DNA of 64,000 nt from Neobacillus kokaensis (lineage in GTDB: Bacteria; Bacillota; Bacilli; Bacillales; Cytobacillaceae): the NCBI RefSeq assembly GCF_014656545.1, contig NZ_BNDS01000005.1, forward strand, positions 1-64,000, given 5' to 3'. The notes under the pieces are model-generated. The model worked only from the letters and a program-made list of their open reading frames with translations. It had not been told where the DNA came from and did not search any database. Positions 30,755 through 41,760 of this stretch are shown here, one piece after another. A program made the position numbers and the translations under genes. Positions within the stretch are counted from its first letter, which is position 1. The number at the start of each line of letters is the position of its first letter.

Positions 30755-31327
30755 TTACTTTTTAAAGAATTTTTTGAGAAATGGTTCTTGTAATGCTCCC
30801 TTTACTGTCGGAAATGCAGGACTAGCCGGCATATTGTTCATTAATGGTGATGGGAATCTTGCCGCTTCAAAGTGTGTATTAAAAGGTAATCCTAAAATTA
30901 CCCCATTAACAAAGCCGATTTCTCGTGAAAACGCGCTAAATTGTACCGACAGTGTATCTCCAGCATTTAATTGTACGATACTTGAGGTACTTACTACGAC
31001 TGGAACCCCAAATAATTCTACCGGTACATTATCCAAATCAGTTGTTAATAAATCAGTACCATTTAATATGATATCAACTTCCACAGCAAAATTTACCGGG
31101 GCCAGTGTAGAATTTGGTTCAAATCCAATTGAAGCTAAAATAGAGTAAACCCCATCTTGATGAGCCGTAAAGGTGGATGTTGCGGGATCGTATTCACCCA
31201 TAACATCAAATCCATATGGCGGTGTAAAATCATCTTGAAATAAAACAGGAAATACAGATCCTCCTACGACTGGTTGATTAGTTGTACTAAAAGCTCGAAA
31301 ACCCGAAAACAGTTGTTGTAAACCCAA
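30755..31327 (-). CDS. C1q/TNF-like jelly-roll protein
   Basis: 190 aa protein with a C1q-like domain: PVLFQDDFTPPYGFDVMGEYDPATS, FTAHQDGVYSILASIGFEPN, VDIILNGTDLL and VQLNAGDTLSVQFSAF. This resembles the trimeric C-terminal domain of BclA-type spore-surface glycoproteins but has no collagen-like GXT repeat and no signal peptide. A short basic tail (FLKKFFKK) follows. TTG 31327 lies after AAAGGAGTGG. It is inserted between rpoE and pyrG, adjacent in B. subtilis. A spore-coat or exosporium role is inferred from the fold only. Confidence 0.75.
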   Translation of the reverse strand: MGLQQLFSGFRAFSTTNQPVVGGSVFPVLFQDDFTPPYGFDVMGEYDPATSTFTAHQDGVYSILASIGFEPNSTLAPVNFAVEVDIILNGTDLLTTDLDNVPVELFGVPVVVSTSSIVQLNAGDTLSVQFSAFSREIGFVNGVILGLPFNTHFEAARFPSPLMNNMPASPAFPTVKGALQEPFLKKFFKK

Positions 31328-31437
31328 AATTTACCACTCCTTTTTAGTAGTCAACAACAGTTTATTGGGTTTTAAAAAAAACGTTTGGACAAACATACAA
31401 TTGGGAAAAAGTTGATCAAAAAGCCTCTCTAATAAAA

Positions 31438-31468
31438 AAAGCCGCCCACCATTTGTGAGCAGCTTTTA
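31438..31468 (-). terminator. Terminator after rpoE
   Basis: On the minus strand AAAGCTGCTCAC...GTGGGCGGCTTT followed by TTTTATT. Confidence 0.8.
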
Positions 31469-31497
31469 AAAATCTAATATAAGCTAGAATCCCCGCT

Positions 31498-32070
31498 TTA
31501 CAGGTCTTCCTCTTCCTCTTCTTCCTCGTCCTCTTCGTCCTCAAGTTCAAGGTCTTCGTCGAGTTCTTCCTCTTCGTCAAGCTCGAATTCCTCGTCGTCC
31601 TCTAGTACTTCCTCTTCATCATCGAATTCATCAACTTCATCAATGTCGTCAAATTCTTCCTCATCATCTAGAAGGTCATCCTCTTCGAAGTCATCGACGT
31701 CATCGTAATCCTCTTCATCAAGTTCATCGTATACGTCAAGATCCTCTTCATCGACAACCTTTTTCGCCTTCTTCTTCTTCGGCTTCACAGCGGTCACGAC
31801 TTCTTCCTCCTGGGTATCAACAGGGTACCACACGCGAAGTCCCCAACGGTTTTCTCCTAATGAAAGAAAACGGCCATCGATATTGATGTCTGTGTAAAAT
31901 TGGGCCAGACGAGATCGCATAACTTCTTCCGAAATAGCGGCAGCAGCGGAAATTTCTTTTACTAAATCATGAAAAGAAATTGGCTGCTTGCTGTTTTTTA
32001 AATATTCATACGCCATTTCAATGAGGGATAACTCTAGTAACTCCTCTTTTGAGTATTGTGCTAGACTCAA
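31498..32070 (-). CDS. rpoE: RNA polymerase delta subunit
   Basis: Delta is a Firmicutes RNA polymerase subunit that speeds recycling and raises promoter selectivity. The 190 aa protein has the N-terminal folded domain (AQYSKEELLELSLIEMAYEYL to GENRWGLRVWYPVD), a Lys-rich patch (KPKKKKAKKV), then a disordered tail of about 90 residues that is almost all Asp and Glu. It is somewhat longer than the 173 aa B. subtilis protein because of the tail. TTG 32070 is preferred: GGAAGTG lies upstream, and the in-frame extension to 32100 covers that site. Confidence 0.96.
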   Translation of the reverse strand: MSLAQYSKEELLELSLIEMAYEYLKNSKQPISFHDLVKEISAAAAISEEVMRSRLAQFYTDINIDGRFLSLGENRWGLRVWYPVDTQEEEVVTAVKPKKKKAKKVVDEEDLDVYDELDEEDYDDVDDFEEDDLLDDEEEFDDIDEVDEFDDEEEVLEDDEEFELDEEEELDEDLELEDEEDEEEEEEEDL

Positions 32071-32192
32071 GCTAAGGCACTTCCTTTCTCTATTAAACAC
32101 GGCAATTATTTTGGTTGATCTAAATGCATATTCTCCATTATAAACAAATTCCCCCTGTTTATGCTAGTTCCAACAGAGGTTTCCTAAAAAAA

Positions 32193-32366
32193 TTACTCCC
32201 CGTCTCGTTCCTTTTGTTCCCGAAACTTCTTATATTCTTTAATGGAGACCACCAGAAAGAAGATTGCCAACAGCAGGAAGGAAATCGCTCCTAATTGCCG
32301 TTCGTACAAATAATACAATGGCCAGGCAAATATAAGTAAAATAATGATCATATAACCTAATTTCAT
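32193..32366 (-). CDS. Small two-helix membrane protein
   Basis: 57 aa protein with two hydrophobic helices (LGYMIIILLIFAWPLYYLY and AISFLLLAIFFLVVSI) and a basic C-terminal tail (KEYKKFREQKERDGE). No family recognised. The ATG at 32366 lies nine bases after AGGTG; an in-frame GTG four codons earlier is less likely. It sits between rpoE and icmF on the same strand. Confidence 0.7.
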   Translation of the reverse strand: MKLGYMIIILLIFAWPLYYLYERQLGAISFLLLAIFFLVVSIKEYKKFREQKERDGE

Positions 32367-32426
32367 AAAAGTGGACACCTGCCCATATTCTTAAGATGTT
32401 TGTCCTTACTTATATGTGATTTTAAC

Positions 32427-32462
32427 ATAAAAATACAATGGCATAAAATGGCCATTGTATTT
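32427..32462 (-). terminator. Terminator after the icmF operon
   Basis: On the minus strand ACAATGGCCATTTTATGCCATTGT is followed by ATTTTTATG. It closes the fatty-acid operon. Confidence 0.78.
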
Positions 32463-32518
32463 TTTGTTAAACTTGCCTGTTAAGCTGCGCTCCAATCAAC
32501 ATAATGCCAAAATCATCT

Positions 32519-35500
32519 TTACATATTGCGTCGGTATTGCCCGCCGACCTCGTAAAGCGCTCGGGAAATCTGGCCGAGGCTAGCGACTTTGACGGTTTCC
32601 ATCAGCTCGGCAAAAATATTGCCGCCGCTTACCGCTGCTTCCTTCAGCCGCGTTAACGCAGCCGCCGCCATGTCAGCATGCTCCTCCTGGAAGGCGCGCA
32701 AATTATGGATTTGCAGTTCCTTCTCTTCCTTCGTTGCCCGGGCCAGCTCCATATTATCAACCTCTTCCGCAGACGGCGGATTCGGATTTAAATACGTATT
32801 GACCCCGATGATCGGCAGTTCGCCGGTATGCTTTTTCATTTCATAATACATTGACTCATCCTGGATCTTGCCGCGCTGGTATTGCGTTTCCATCGCCCCA
32901 AGAACGCCGCCGCGGTCATTTAAGCGGTCAAATTCCTGCAGCACTGCCTCTTCCACAAGGTCAGTCAGCTCTTCGACGATAAACGAACCCTGCAGCGGAT
33001 TTTCATTCTTCGTTAAGCCATGCTCTTTTGTAATAATCATCTGAATCGCCATCGCCCGGCGGACTGATTCCTCGGTCGGCGTCGTAATCGCCTCATCATA
33101 AGCATTCGTATGAAGCGAGTTGCAGTTATCATGCAATGCCATCAATGCCTGCAGGGTTGTTCTGATATCATTAAAATCAATTTCCTGCGCGTGCAGCGAG
33201 CGTCCGGATGTCTGTACATGGTACTTCAGCTTCTGGCTTCGCTCATTGGCACCATATTTTTCACGCATAACAGCAGCCCAAATGCGGCGCGCCACGCGGC
33301 CGATGACGGTATACTCCGGATCCAAGCCATTTGAGAAAAAGAATGACAGGTTCGGCGCAAAATCATCAATGTGCATGCCGCGGCTTAAATAATACTCCAC
33401 ATAGGTAAAGCCGTTTGCAAGCGTGAATGCCAGCTGGGAAATTGGGTTTGCCCCCGCTTCAGCGATATGGTAGCCGGAAATTGATACTGAATAGTAATTG
33501 CGTACCTGATTGTCGATGAAATACTGCTGAATGTCGCCCATCATCCGCAGCGCAAATTCTGTTGAAAAAATACATGTATTCTGGCCTTGGTCTTCTTTTA
33601 AAATATCCGCCTGTACCGTTCCGCGTACAGTCCGTAATGTATAGGCTTTCACTTCAGCAAACTCTTCAACAGTCAACACACGGCCGAGCTCGGCCTCTTT
33701 GCGTTTCACCTGCTGGTCAATCGCCGTGTTCATGAACATCGCCAAAATAATCGGCGCTGGTCCGTTGATTGTCATTGAAACTGATGTCGACGGATGGCAT
33801 AAGTCAAAGCCGTCATACAGCTTTTTCATATCGTCCAACGTACAAATGCTGACACCGCTCTCGCCGACTTTGCCGTAAATATCCGGACGGTAATCTGGAT
33901 CCTCGCCATACAATGTAACCGAATCAAACGCCGTACTTAGGCGCTTGGCTGGATCATCCTTCGATAAATAGTGGAAGCGGCGGTTCGTCCGCTCCGGTGT
34001 CCCTTCTCCGGCAAACTGTCGTTTCGGGTCCTCGCCTTCACGCTTGAACGGAAATACCCCTGCCGTGTACGGGAACGAGCCTGGGGCGTTTTCGCGGTAC
34101 ACCCAGCGCAGGATCTCGCCGTAATCCTTATACTTTGGCAAAGCCACTTTTGGAATATCAAGGCCTGACAAGCTTTTCGTTTTTAACACCGTGATAATCT
34201 CTTTATCACGAATTCTTGTGACAAACTTGTCGCTGCTGTAGGCTGCCTTTGTCTGAGCCCAGCCGTCGAGGATCTTTTTCGATTCAGGTGTTAACCTTGA
34301 CTCTGTCTCAGCCTTGACCACTTCCAGCGCTGCTACAACTTCCGGCTGGTCTTTTACCGCTTCGGCTGCGCCTTCGATTTGGAACACCTTTCGGGCAAGA
34401 TCCGCCTGCTCTTCTGCCTTCTTATGATAGCCGCGGACAGCATCGGAAATCTCTCTTAGATAATAACGGCGGTCCGTTGGAATAATGACATTTTGCTTTT
34501 CCACAACAGCTTTTTTGCTGAAAGTGGTCATCCAATCTGTTCCCGCTTTTTCATTTATTTTTTCAATTAACGCAGCAAATAACGCGTTTGTACCCGGGTC
34601 ATGGAACTGGCTGGCAATCGTGCCATAAACCGGCATCTCTGACGGGTCCTTTTCAAACAGCATATGGCTGCGCTGATATTGTTTTTGCACCTGGCGCTTC
34701 GCATCTTCTGAACCCTTGCGTTCAAATTTATTAATGACAATTAAGTCCGCAAAGTCGATCATATCGATTTTTTCAAGCTGTGACGGGGCACCGAACTCGC
34801 TTGTCATGACGTACATTGAAATATCGCAAATCTCGGTAATACCTGCATCGCCTTGGCCAATCCCGCTTGTTTCGACAATTACCAGGTCAAATCCGGCCGC
34901 CTTCGTAACGGCAACAGCGTCGGTAATCGCTAACGACAATTCGCTCCGTGCGGCCCTTGTCGCCAAGCTTCGCATATAGACATTAGGTGAAAAAATAGCA
35001 TTCATCCTAATCCTATCGCCGAGGAGGGCGCCCCCCGTTTTTTGCTTTGTCGGGTCAACAGATAAAATCGCCACTTTTTTATCCGGGAATTCGTTGATAA
35101 AACGGCGGATTAATTCATCAGTCAGCGAGCTTTTTCCAGCGCCGCCTGTTCCAGTAATCCCGACAACCGGTATTTCCTTTTCCAGCTGCTTGACTTTTTC
35201 CAGCACCTGCTCAGCCGCTGCCGCCGCTTCACTTTTTTGATCGACATGCAGCTCTGCCAGGGTAATCAGCTTGGCAATCGCATTAACGTCCCCCGTGGGC
35301 AGTTTCTCGATATGCTCAGCCACATCACCGCTGATCGTTGAAAAGTCGCATTCCTCAATCATTTGGTCAATCATGCCCTGCAGACCAAATTCACGGCCGT
35401 CATCCGGTGAAAAGATACGAGCAATTCCGTAATCATGCAGTTCTTTGATTTCCCTCGGGATAATGACTCCGCCTCCGCCTCCGTAAATGCGGACATAAGG

Positions 35501-35770
35501 CGCCCCTTTTTCTTTTAAAAGATCATACATGTATTTAAAATATTCCACATGCCCGCCTTGATAAGAGGAAATCGCAATCCCCTGAACATCCTCTTGAATC
35601 GCGGCATTCACGACCTCTTCTACTGAGCGGTTATGCCCGAGGTGAATGACCTCTGCCCCGCTCGCTTGGAGAATCCGCCTCATAATATTGATGGAGGCAT
35701 CATGCCCGTCAAAAAGACTTGAAGCTGTAACAAAACGAATATGGTGTTTAGGCTGATACTTTTTACTCAT
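32519..35770 (-). CDS. icmF: Fused isobutyryl-CoA mutase IcmF
   Basis: Adenosylcobalamin enzyme that interconverts isobutyryl-CoA and n-butyryl-CoA; some IcmF also act on pivalyl- or isovaleryl-CoA. The 1083 aa fusion has, in order, a B12-binding domain ([15 protein letters not shown] with the base-off His, 1-150), a MeaB-like G-protein chaperone ([16 protein letters not shown] near 205-220, [16 protein letters not shown]) and the mutase TIM barrel (about 520-1083; [16 protein letters not shown] near the end). It is the last gene of the operon, 13 bases after the TetR gene. It would let branched-chain acyl-CoAs enter straight-chain beta-oxidation. Confidence 0.95.
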   Translation of the reverse strand: MSKKYQPKHHIRFVTASSLFDGHDASINIMRRILQASGAEVIHLGHNRSVEEVVNAAIQEDVQGIAISSYQGGHVEYFKYMYDLLKEKGAPYVRIYGGGGGVIIPREIKELHDYGIARIFSPDDGREFGLQGMIDQMIEECDFSTISGDVAEHIEKLPTGDVNAIAKLITLAELHVDQKSEAAAAAEQVLEKVKQLEKEIPVVGITGTGGAGKSSLTDELIRRFINEFPDKKVAILSVDPTKQKTGGALLGDRIRMNAIFSPNVYMRSLATRAARSELSLAITDAVAVTKAAGFDLVIVETSGIGQGDAGITEICDISMYVMTSEFGAPSQLEKIDMIDFADLIVINKFERKGSEDAKRQVQKQYQRSHMLFEKDPSEMPVYGTIASQFHDPGTNALFAALIEKINEKAGTDWMTTFSKKAVVEKQNVIIPTDRRYYLREISDAVRGYHKKAEEQADLARKVFQIEGAAEAVKDQPEVVAALEVVKAETESRLTPESKKILDGWAQTKAAYSSDKFVTRIRDKEIITVLKTKSLSGLDIPKVALPKYKDYGEILRWVYRENAPGSFPYTAGVFPFKREGEDPKRQFAGEGTPERTNRRFHYLSKDDPAKRLSTAFDSVTLYGEDPDYRPDIYGKVGESGVSICTLDDMKKLYDGFDLCHPSTSVSMTINGPAPIILAMFMNTAIDQQVKRKEAELGRVLTVEEFAEVKAYTLRTVRGTVQADILKEDQGQNTCIFSTEFALRMMGDIQQYFIDNQVRNYYSVSISGYHIAEAGANPISQLAFTLANGFTYVEYYLSRGMHIDDFAPNLSFFFSNGLDPEYTVIGRVARRIWAAVMREKYGANERSQKLKYHVQTSGRSLHAQEIDFNDIRTTLQALMALHDNCNSLHTNAYDEAITTPTEESVRRAMAIQMIITKEHGLTKNENPLQGSFIVEELTDLVEEAVLQEFDRLNDRGGVLGAMETQYQRGKIQDESMYYEMKKHTGELPIIGVNTYLNPNPPSAEEVDNMELARATKEEKELQIHNLRAFQEEHADMAAAALTRLKEAAVSGGNIFAELMETVKVASLGQISRALYEVGGQYRRNM

Positions 35771-35783
35771 CCTGCTCCCCCTG

Positions 35784-36422
35784 TCATTCTTTTTGTGGTT
35801 GGTACTGGCTTAACCCCGCCAGTATAAGTTCCGTTTGCAGTTCAATATATTCATCCAGCGTATATAATTTTCGTAATGCCCAGCGGCGGAAGCCCCACAT
35901 TTGCCCTTGCACGAAAATATTATGAGCGATCATTTTGATTTGTTTTTCGGATAAAACCAGCTCACCATTCTCCACACATTTGCGCAGCAGTGATTCAAAC
36001 ATGCCGACCATTTGCATTTCCTTTTTTAACACATATGGCAGAGCATCCTTTGTCAGTGATTTTACTTCCTGATACATAACAAGCACCTCGGCCTGCATTT
36101 CATCCATCACTTGGAAAAAGTTCGTTATACCTAGTTGTAAGCTTTCTAAAGTTCCTTTTTTCAGTTCAAGATCCTGCTGCAGCCGTTCACTTACATGGTC
36201 GTAAATGCTGTCACAAACAAGGTACAGAACATCCTCCTTGGTACGGATGTATTCATACAATGTTCCGATACTAAAGCCTGCTGCTTTAGCAATCTCTCTA
36301 GTGGTCGTCCGGTGAAATCCTTTTTCTTTAAAAAGCTGTACGGCCCCTTTGATCATTTGATCGCGCCTTTTTTGTACTAGACGTTCGTCCTTGACCGAAG
36401 CCTGAACTTCTCGTTTATTCAT
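35784..36422 (-). CDS. TetR-family regulator of the acyl-CoA operon
   Basis: 212 aa TetR-type repressor. The N-terminal helix-turn-helix is [48 protein letters not shown] (about 19-66); the C-terminal half is the ligand domain. It resembles the FadR/YsiA group that releases DNA on binding long-chain acyl-CoA. Since it lies inside the operon, the palindromes TGAATGAGCATTCA and TGAACGCACGTTCA in the operon promoters are its likely operators. The ligand is inferred. Confidence 0.88.
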   Translation of the reverse strand: MNKREVQASVKDERLVQKRRDQMIKGAVQLFKEKGFHRTTTREIAKAAGFSIGTLYEYIRTKEDVLYLVCDSIYDHVSERLQQDLELKKGTLESLQLGITNFFQVMDEMQAEVLVMYQEVKSLTKDALPYVLKKEMQMVGMFESLLRKCVENGELVLSEKQIKMIAHNIFVQGQMWGFRRWALRKLYTLDEYIELQTELILAGLSQYQPQKE

Positions 36423-36534
36423 TCCTTTAACCGCCTTTATTTTTCAAATTTGGCGATCCGTTGATTTTCGCCTTTCTAGTAAAATAGCTTACTTGTATTG
36501 AAGCGGCAACTGTTTTTTCGTACTGGCCGGCCCT

Positions 36535-37674
36535 TTATTTTGTTAACATACGTGAAATCACGAGGCGCTGAATTTCCTGTGTGCCTTCATAAATTTGCGT
36601 AATCTTAGCGTCGCGCATAAAACGTTCAACTGGGTAATCCTTTGTATAGCCGTATCCGCCAAATACCTGTACCGCTTCCGTTGTGACCTTCATCGCCGTA
36701 TCTCCGGCAAGTAACTTCGACATTGCCGACTCTTTGCCATACGGCAGCCCGTTGGATTCAAGCCATGCCGCTTGATAGGTTAATAGTCTTGAAGCTTCAA
36801 TCGATGTGGCCATATCGGCAAGCTTGAAACTGATGCCTTGGTTGGCAGCAATTGGCTTGCCAAATTGGTGGCGTTCCTTTGCATATTCTACTGCCGCATC
36901 CAGCGCTCCTTGAGCAATTCCGACTGCCTGCGCAGCAATTCCGTTACGTCCCCCATCAAGCGTCATCATCGCAATTTTAAAGCCTTCCCCTTCTTTACCG
37001 AGGCGGTTGGCGACAGGCACGCGGCAATCTTCAAAAATAATTTCTGTGGTTGGCGACGAACGAATACCGAGTTTCTTTTCTTTTTTACCTACGGAGAAAC
37101 CAGGGAAGTCTTTCTCTACAATGAATGCTGTTGTCCCTTTTTGCTTGCTCGATGGGTCAGTTAAGGCAAACACAACATAAATGTCGGCAATCCCGCCGTT
37201 CGTGATGAAAATTTTGGAACCGTTCAGGACATAGTCATCGCCGTCAAGTTTTGCTGTCGTTCTCATTCCGCCGGCATCAGATCCGCTGCTTGGCTCTGTT
37301 AAGCCGTAAGCACCAATTTTGCTTCCCTCTGCCATCGGGCGAAGGTATTTTTGCTTTTGCTCCTCGCTGCCAAATTTATAGATTGGCCAGCCGGCAAGCG
37401 ATGTGTGGGCAGAAAGGGTAACACCGATTGATGCGTCAACACGGGACAATTCCTCCACAGCGATGCAATAGGCAAGATAGTCGCTGCCGATGCCGCCGTA
37501 CTCCTCCGGCCACGGAATCCCTGTTAAGCCCAGCTCAGCCATTTTGTCAAAAATTTCTTTGTCAAAACGTTCTTCCTCATCGCGCTCCGCGGCCTGTGGT
37601 GCAACCTCGTTTTTAGCAAAATCTCGCACCATTTTACGGATCATTTCATGTTCTTCCGATAATTTAAAGTTCAT
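36535..37674 (-). CDS. acdA: Acyl-CoA dehydrogenase (AcdA)
   Basis: FAD enzyme for the first step of beta-oxidation, passing electrons to ETF. The 379 aa protein has [18 protein letters not shown] (FAD/substrate loop), [34 protein letters not shown] and the C-terminal [21 protein letters not shown], whose Glu in YEGT is the usual catalytic base of this subfamily. B. subtilis acdA lies in the same neighbourhood (ywjF-acdA-rpoE). A second, diverged paralogue follows upstream. Confidence 0.96.
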   Translation of the reverse strand: MNFKLSEEHEMIRKMVRDFAKNEVAPQAAERDEEERFDKEIFDKMAELGLTGIPWPEEYGGIGSDYLAYCIAVEELSRVDASIGVTLSAHTSLAGWPIYKFGSEEQKQKYLRPMAEGSKIGAYGLTEPSSGSDAGGMRTTAKLDGDDYVLNGSKIFITNGGIADIYVVFALTDPSSKQKGTTAFIVEKDFPGFSVGKKEKKLGIRSSPTTEIIFEDCRVPVANRLGKEGEGFKIAMMTLDGGRNGIAAQAVGIAQGALDAAVEYAKERHQFGKPIAANQGISFKLADMATSIEASRLLTYQAAWLESNGLPYGKESAMSKLLAGDTAMKVTTEAVQVFGGYGYTKDYPVERFMRDAKITQIYEGTQEIQRLVISRMLTK

Positions 37675-37713
37675 TTTTAGAAGGACCTCCCCTAATTACT
37701 TGTTCCGGATTTA

Positions 37714-37835
37714 GGATATCTACATGATTTAAGACGATATCTACATAACTTTTGAATTTATCTACAAAGTTTGAAGGTTTATCTACACAATTTAGGGCTT
37801 TATCAACAAAATAAGCTGGGTTATATACAAATATT
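37714..37835. repeat. 21-bp tandem array G (TATCTACA)
   Basis: Six units, each with TATCTACA or a variant (TATCAACA, TATATACA), start at 37717, 37738, 37759, 37780, 37801 and 37822, every step exactly 21 bp. Two copies read TTATCTACA, one mismatch from the DnaA box. It lies between the two acyl-CoA dehydrogenase genes, so it is probably transcribed within the operon. Confidence 0.9.
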
Positions 37836-37918
37836 GGGTTGAATTGGAAAAATACTCTTGGTAATCAGATGGTTTCTACATAGATAAGCTTACTTATCAA
37901 CAATTTTTGGATCATTAT

Positions 37919-39049
37919 TTACAAATGCTTGCTGATCACAATCCGCTGAATCTCGCTCGTGCCTTCATAGATTTCTGTTACCTTGGCATCGCGGAAGTAG
38001 CGCTCGACCGGGTACTCCTTCGTGTAGCCGTAGCCGCCGAATACTTGAATCGCTTCCGTCGTGACTTCCACTGCCGTTCTAGTTGCGAACAGCTTTGCCA
38101 TGGAGGCCTCCATCCCGCACTTCCGTCCGCTAGAACGCAGATTGGCGGCACGATAGACTAATAGTTTCGCAGCCTCAACACTCGTTGCCATGTCGGCTAG
38201 CTTAAAAGCGATACCTTGCTGTGCGGCAATTGACTTGCCGAATTGGCGGCGGTCTTTAGCGTAGGCAGTCGCTGCCTCCAATGCCGCTTCGGCTATTCCA
38301 AGCGCTTGGGCAGCAATCCCGATCCGCCCGGCATCTAGATTGGCCATGGCAATTTTAAAACCTTCCCCTTCCTTGCCAAGAAGATTAGCAGCCGGAACGC
38401 GCATGTTGTCAAACGTCAGCTGCACCGTTCTTGATCCATGCAGCCCCATTTTCTTTTCATCCTTGCCAATCAAAAGGCCCGGGGTATTTTTTTCTACAAT
38501 AAATGCAGCTATACCCTTTGTGCCAAGCTTTGGATCGGTAGTAGCGAAGACGATATATACATCTGCTTCACCGCCATTGGTGATAAATACCTTTGAACCG
38601 TTCAACACATAGGCGTCACCATCGCGGACAGCCCGGGTTTTAAGGCTGGCAGCATCCGACCCGGCGCTCGGCTCGGTCAGACAAAAAGCGCCTAAGTATT
38701 CCCCGGATGCAAGTTTCGGCACATATTTTTGCTTCTGTTCTTCACTTCCAAAATAAACAATCGGGTTCGTGCCGACCGAGGTGTGCACCGAGAGAATCAC
38801 GCCGATCGTCGCACTAACTTTGGAAAGCTCATGGATGGCGATAATGTAGGAGGTAAAATCCATCGCGCTGCCGCCGTATGATTCCGGAATTGGAATACCC
38901 ATCAATCCAAGCTCTCCCAATTTGCGCAGGATTTCACGCGGGAATTCTCCGTTCTCCATGTTTTCAATAAATGGGGCAATTTCTGCTTCAGCAAAATCGC
39001 GCACCATTTTTCTCATCATCTCTTGTTCTTCTGTAAATGTCAGATTCAT
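37919..39049 (-). CDS. Acyl-CoA dehydrogenase, second paralogue
   Basis: 376 aa acyl-CoA dehydrogenase, clearly related to the neighbouring acdA. Motifs: [56 protein letters not shown] and [21 protein letters not shown] with the catalytic Glu. It may be a short-chain or branched-chain enzyme (butyryl-CoA dehydrogenase-like), as it is next to 3-hydroxybutyryl-CoA dehydrogenase and thiolase. ATG 39049 follows AAGGGGAG; the 49-residue upstream extension runs through repeat array H and is not real. Confidence 0.95.
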   Translation of the reverse strand: MNLTFTEEQEMMRKMVRDFAEAEIAPFIENMENGEFPREILRKLGELGLMGIPIPESYGGSAMDFTSYIIAIHELSKVSATIGVILSVHTSVGTNPIVYFGSEEQKQKYVPKLASGEYLGAFCLTEPSAGSDAASLKTRAVRDGDAYVLNGSKVFITNGGEADVYIVFATTDPKLGTKGIAAFIVEKNTPGLLIGKDEKKMGLHGSRTVQLTFDNMRVPAANLLGKEGEGFKIAMANLDAGRIGIAAQALGIAEAALEAATAYAKDRRQFGKSIAAQQGIAFKLADMATSVEAAKLLVYRAANLRSSGRKCGMEASMAKLFATRTAVEVTTEAIQVFGGYGYTKEYPVERYFRDAKVTEIYEGTSEIQRIVISKHL

Positions 39050-39109
39050 GTCGGTTCTCCCCTTCTCCGAGGATAGTTTTGTTGGGTCACGGAAATGTGG
39101 TGCTGATCC

Positions 39110-39340
39110 GCGGATATCGCCTGGCGATACGCGATATATTCTTGGCGCTACACGAAATATCGCTTGGCGATACGCGGATATCTGGCAAGGATGCACCGTT
39201 CTGGCACCGATCCGTTTATATCTGGCATAGAGTCACCGATATGTGAACCCGATATCTACTCAGGATTCGCTAATATCTATTTCCGATACATCCATATCGT
39301 CGAGCAATTTCTGATATATCCCTGATTCACCGATACCACT
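39110..39340. repeat. Degenerate 20-23 bp array H (ATATC)
   Basis: About ten units centred on ATATC or ATATA, at 39114, 39134, 39157, 39178, 39218, 39239, 39252, 39273, 39294 and 39314. Most steps are 20-23 bp, with one gap of 40 and one of 13. Recurrent words are GATACGCGGATATC, CTTGGCG and CACCGAT. It lies between hbd and the second acyl-CoA dehydrogenase gene, and is the most decayed of the clear 21-bp class arrays. Confidence 0.72.
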
Positions 39341-39386
39341 CCAGATTCGTCGTTACAGCTAACACGGTTCCACGGATAAACCAGCT

Positions 39387-40238
39387 TTATTCGTACACGT
39401 AAAACCCACGTCCGCTCTTCTTGCCGAGCCAGCCTGCTTTGACATACTTACGAAGCAGCGGGCATGGGCGGTATTTATCGTCGCCGAAGCCTTCATGGAG
39501 TGTTTCCATGATGTATAGGCAAGTATCTAGTCCGATAAAATCTGCCAAGGTCAACGGACCCATTGGGTGGTTCATCCCCAGCTTCATAACCTCATCAATC
39601 GCTTCCTTTGTTGCCACACCCTCATACAATGTATAAATCGCTTCATTGATCATCGGCATTAACACACGGTTGGCCACAAATCCTGGGAAATCATTGACTT
39701 CCACCGGTACCTTGTTCAAAGTTTTTGTCATATCTTCAATCACCTGGTACACTTCATCAGCCGTTGCCAGACCGCGGATAATTTCCACCAGCTTCATTAC
39801 CGGCACCGGGTTCATAAAGTGCATGCCAATCACCTTTTCTGGGCGCTTTGTCGCCGCCGCAATTTCGGTAATCGGCAATGATGAAGTGTTGCTGGCTAAA
39901 ATCGCATGGGCAGGGGCAATTACATCTAACTGTGCAAAGATTTTCGTCTTAATTTCCATATTTTCAACCGCTGCTTCAATCACGAGGTCGACTGCGCTGG
40001 CATCGTTCAAATCAGTTGAAGCTATTAAGTTATTTAAAATTTCCCGCTTTTGTTCTTCCGTGATACGGCCTTTGTCGACATTACGGGAAAGATTTTTATT
40101 AATCACTCCGAGTCCGCGCTCCACGAATTCCGGTTTCAAATCATTCAGCAGCACTTTGTATCCTGCCTGTGCACAAACCTGGGCAATTCCCGATCCCATT
40201 TGACCTGCTCCAACAACCATTACTTTTTCAACCTTCAT
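39387..40238 (-). CDS. hbd: 3-hydroxybutyryl-CoA dehydrogenase
   Basis: NAD-dependent oxidation or reduction of 3-hydroxyacyl-CoA (short chain). The 283 aa protein has the dinucleotide motif [13 protein letters not shown] (8-20), [13 protein letters not shown], the catalytic His in [15 protein letters not shown], and the C-terminal domain ending [24 protein letters not shown]. subtilis MmgB is similar. GGAGGCG precedes ATG 40238. It lies directly after the thiolase gene. Confidence 0.96.
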   Translation of the reverse strand: MKVEKVMVVGAGQMGSGIAQVCAQAGYKVLLNDLKPEFVERGLGVINKNLSRNVDKGRITEEQKREILNNLIASTDLNDASAVDLVIEAAVENMEIKTKIFAQLDVIAPAHAILASNTSSLPITEIAAATKRPEKVIGMHFMNPVPVMKLVEIIRGLATADEVYQVIEDMTKTLNKVPVEVNDFPGFVANRVLMPMINEAIYTLYEGVATKEAIDEVMKLGMNHPMGPLTLADFIGLDTCLYIMETLHEGFGDDKYRPCPLLRKYVKAGWLGKKSGRGFYVYE

Positions 40239-40325
40239 GTTTTCGCCTCCGGCTTCTTTATTTGTTTTGAGTTTTGGCTATTTTTTCGATCTTTTTGGCT
40301 AAACAGCCAAAAACCGGAATAACTA

Positions 40326-41513
40326 TTATCCCTTTGGCACCTCAATCATCACCGCATCACCCTGGCCGCCGCCGGAACAAATCGCGGCAATCCCGATACC
40401 GCCTCCGCGCCGCTTTAATTCATGCATTAAAGTAATGATGATGCGCGCCCCGCTGGCACCGATTGGATGTCCGAGGGCGACCGCACCGCCATTAACATTG
40501 ACCTTTTCCGGGTCAAGACCGGCAATTTGTCCGCTCGCCAGCGCTACTGCCGCGAAAGCCTCATTAATTTCAAACAAATCGATATCTGCTATGCTCTTGC
40601 CTGTTTTTCGTAAAATTTCATTGATGACAAATCCGGGTGTTTTTGGGAAATCCTTCGCTTCCACAGCGATGGCCGCCTGGCCGATGACAACCGCCTCCAC
40701 TTTACGTCCCTCACGCAATGCGCGCTCTTCGCTCATCAGCACCAGCGCCCCGGCACCGTCGTTGACCCCTGGAGCGTTTCCTGCGGTGATCGTCCCTTCG
40801 CCATTAAAGGCCGGCCTGAGCTTTATTAATTTTTCTATGGAAGTATCCTTCCGCGGTGCTTCATCATTCTCGACCACTATTGGTGCACCTTTTCGCTGCG
40901 GTACCTCCACTGGAGTTATTTCCTCGGAAAATTTCCCGCTCTCGATGGCGGCAATCGCCCGCTGGTGGCTCCTAAACGCCCACTCATCTTGGGCTTGGCG
41001 GCTGAGCTCCAGTTCTTCTGCTGTTGAATTTCCGTATGTCCCCATGTGAACGCCAGTGAAGCTGCAGCTTAAGCCGTCGTGAATCATCAAGTCCTGAACG
41101 GCAGCGTCACCCATCCTTAAGCCCCAGCGCGCTTTTGGCAAAATGTACGGAGCATTGCTCATTGATTCCATCCCGCCAGCGACAATTACTTCTTCATCCC
41201 CGAGGCGGATAATTTGATCTGCCAAAGTTACACTACGCAGCCCTGATGCACACACTTTATTAATCGTTTCTGTTTTCACTTCCCACGGCAGTCCAGCGTT
41301 TCTTGCCGCCTGGCGAGATGGGATTTGCCCTTGTCCACCTTGTAAAACCGTTCCCAAAATAACCTCATCAACTTCGTCAAGCGCCACATTCGCCCTATTC
41401 AGTGCCTCTTTAATCGCAATGCCGCCCAGCGATGCAGCGGAAAGACTGCTCAAACCGCCGTTGAATTTCCCAAATGGTGTACGAACACCGCTTAAAATAA
41501 CCGTTCTTCCCAT
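40326..41513 (-). CDS. thlA: Acetyl-CoA C-acetyltransferase (thiolase)
   Basis: Joins or cleaves acetyl-CoA units (acetoacetyl-CoA thiolase). The 395 aa protein has the acyl-bearing Cys88 in NKVCASGLRSVT, the His349 of GHPIGASG and the proton-donor Cys379 in CSGGGQGDA. Within the operon it completes a short-chain beta-oxidation or acetoacetyl/hydroxybutyryl-CoA route with hbd and the dehydrogenases. Direction of flux cannot be told from sequence. Confidence 0.95.
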   Translation of the reverse strand: MGRTVILSGVRTPFGKFNGGLSSLSAASLGGIAIKEALNRANVALDEVDEVILGTVLQGGQGQIPSRQAARNAGLPWEVKTETINKVCASGLRSVTLADQIIRLGDEEVIVAGGMESMSNAPYILPKARWGLRMGDAAVQDLMIHDGLSCSFTGVHMGTYGNSTAEELELSRQAQDEWAFRSHQRAIAAIESGKFSEEITPVEVPQRKGAPIVVENDEAPRKDTSIEKLIKLRPAFNGEGTITAGNAPGVNDGAGALVLMSEERALREGRKVEAVVIGQAAIAVEAKDFPKTPGFVINEILRKTGKSIADIDLFEINEAFAAVALASGQIAGLDPEKVNVNGGAVALGHPIGASGARIIITLMHELKRRGGGIGIAAICSGGGQGDAVMIEVPKG

Positions 41514-41760
41514 TCAAAACCCTCTCCCTTTTGCCAAAATTCAGACTTATTTTTTTTAAAAAAAGCTGTCTTCGAACAAGCGACTGAACGCTCGCTCGGC
41601 CAAAATGCAAAAACGAACGCAGACTAAATAAATTCAGACCACGTAACCAGATGGAAATGAAAGCGTTTTATCCATACCTCTATTCTACATAAAAAATAGC
41701 AGAAGTTGAATTGTTTTACACAAAATTCCTAAAATTTTGTTTTTCAACCTCTACTATTTG

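Noticed and set aside
30569..30793. Plus-strand open frame of 74 codons in the pyrG leader
   Set aside because: Overlaps the pyrG promoter and attenuator on the opposite strand and has no family resemblance.
39050..39196. 49-residue N-terminal extension of the second acyl-CoA dehydrogenase
   Set aside because: It reads through repeat array H; the family N-terminus and AAGGGGAG support ATG 39049.
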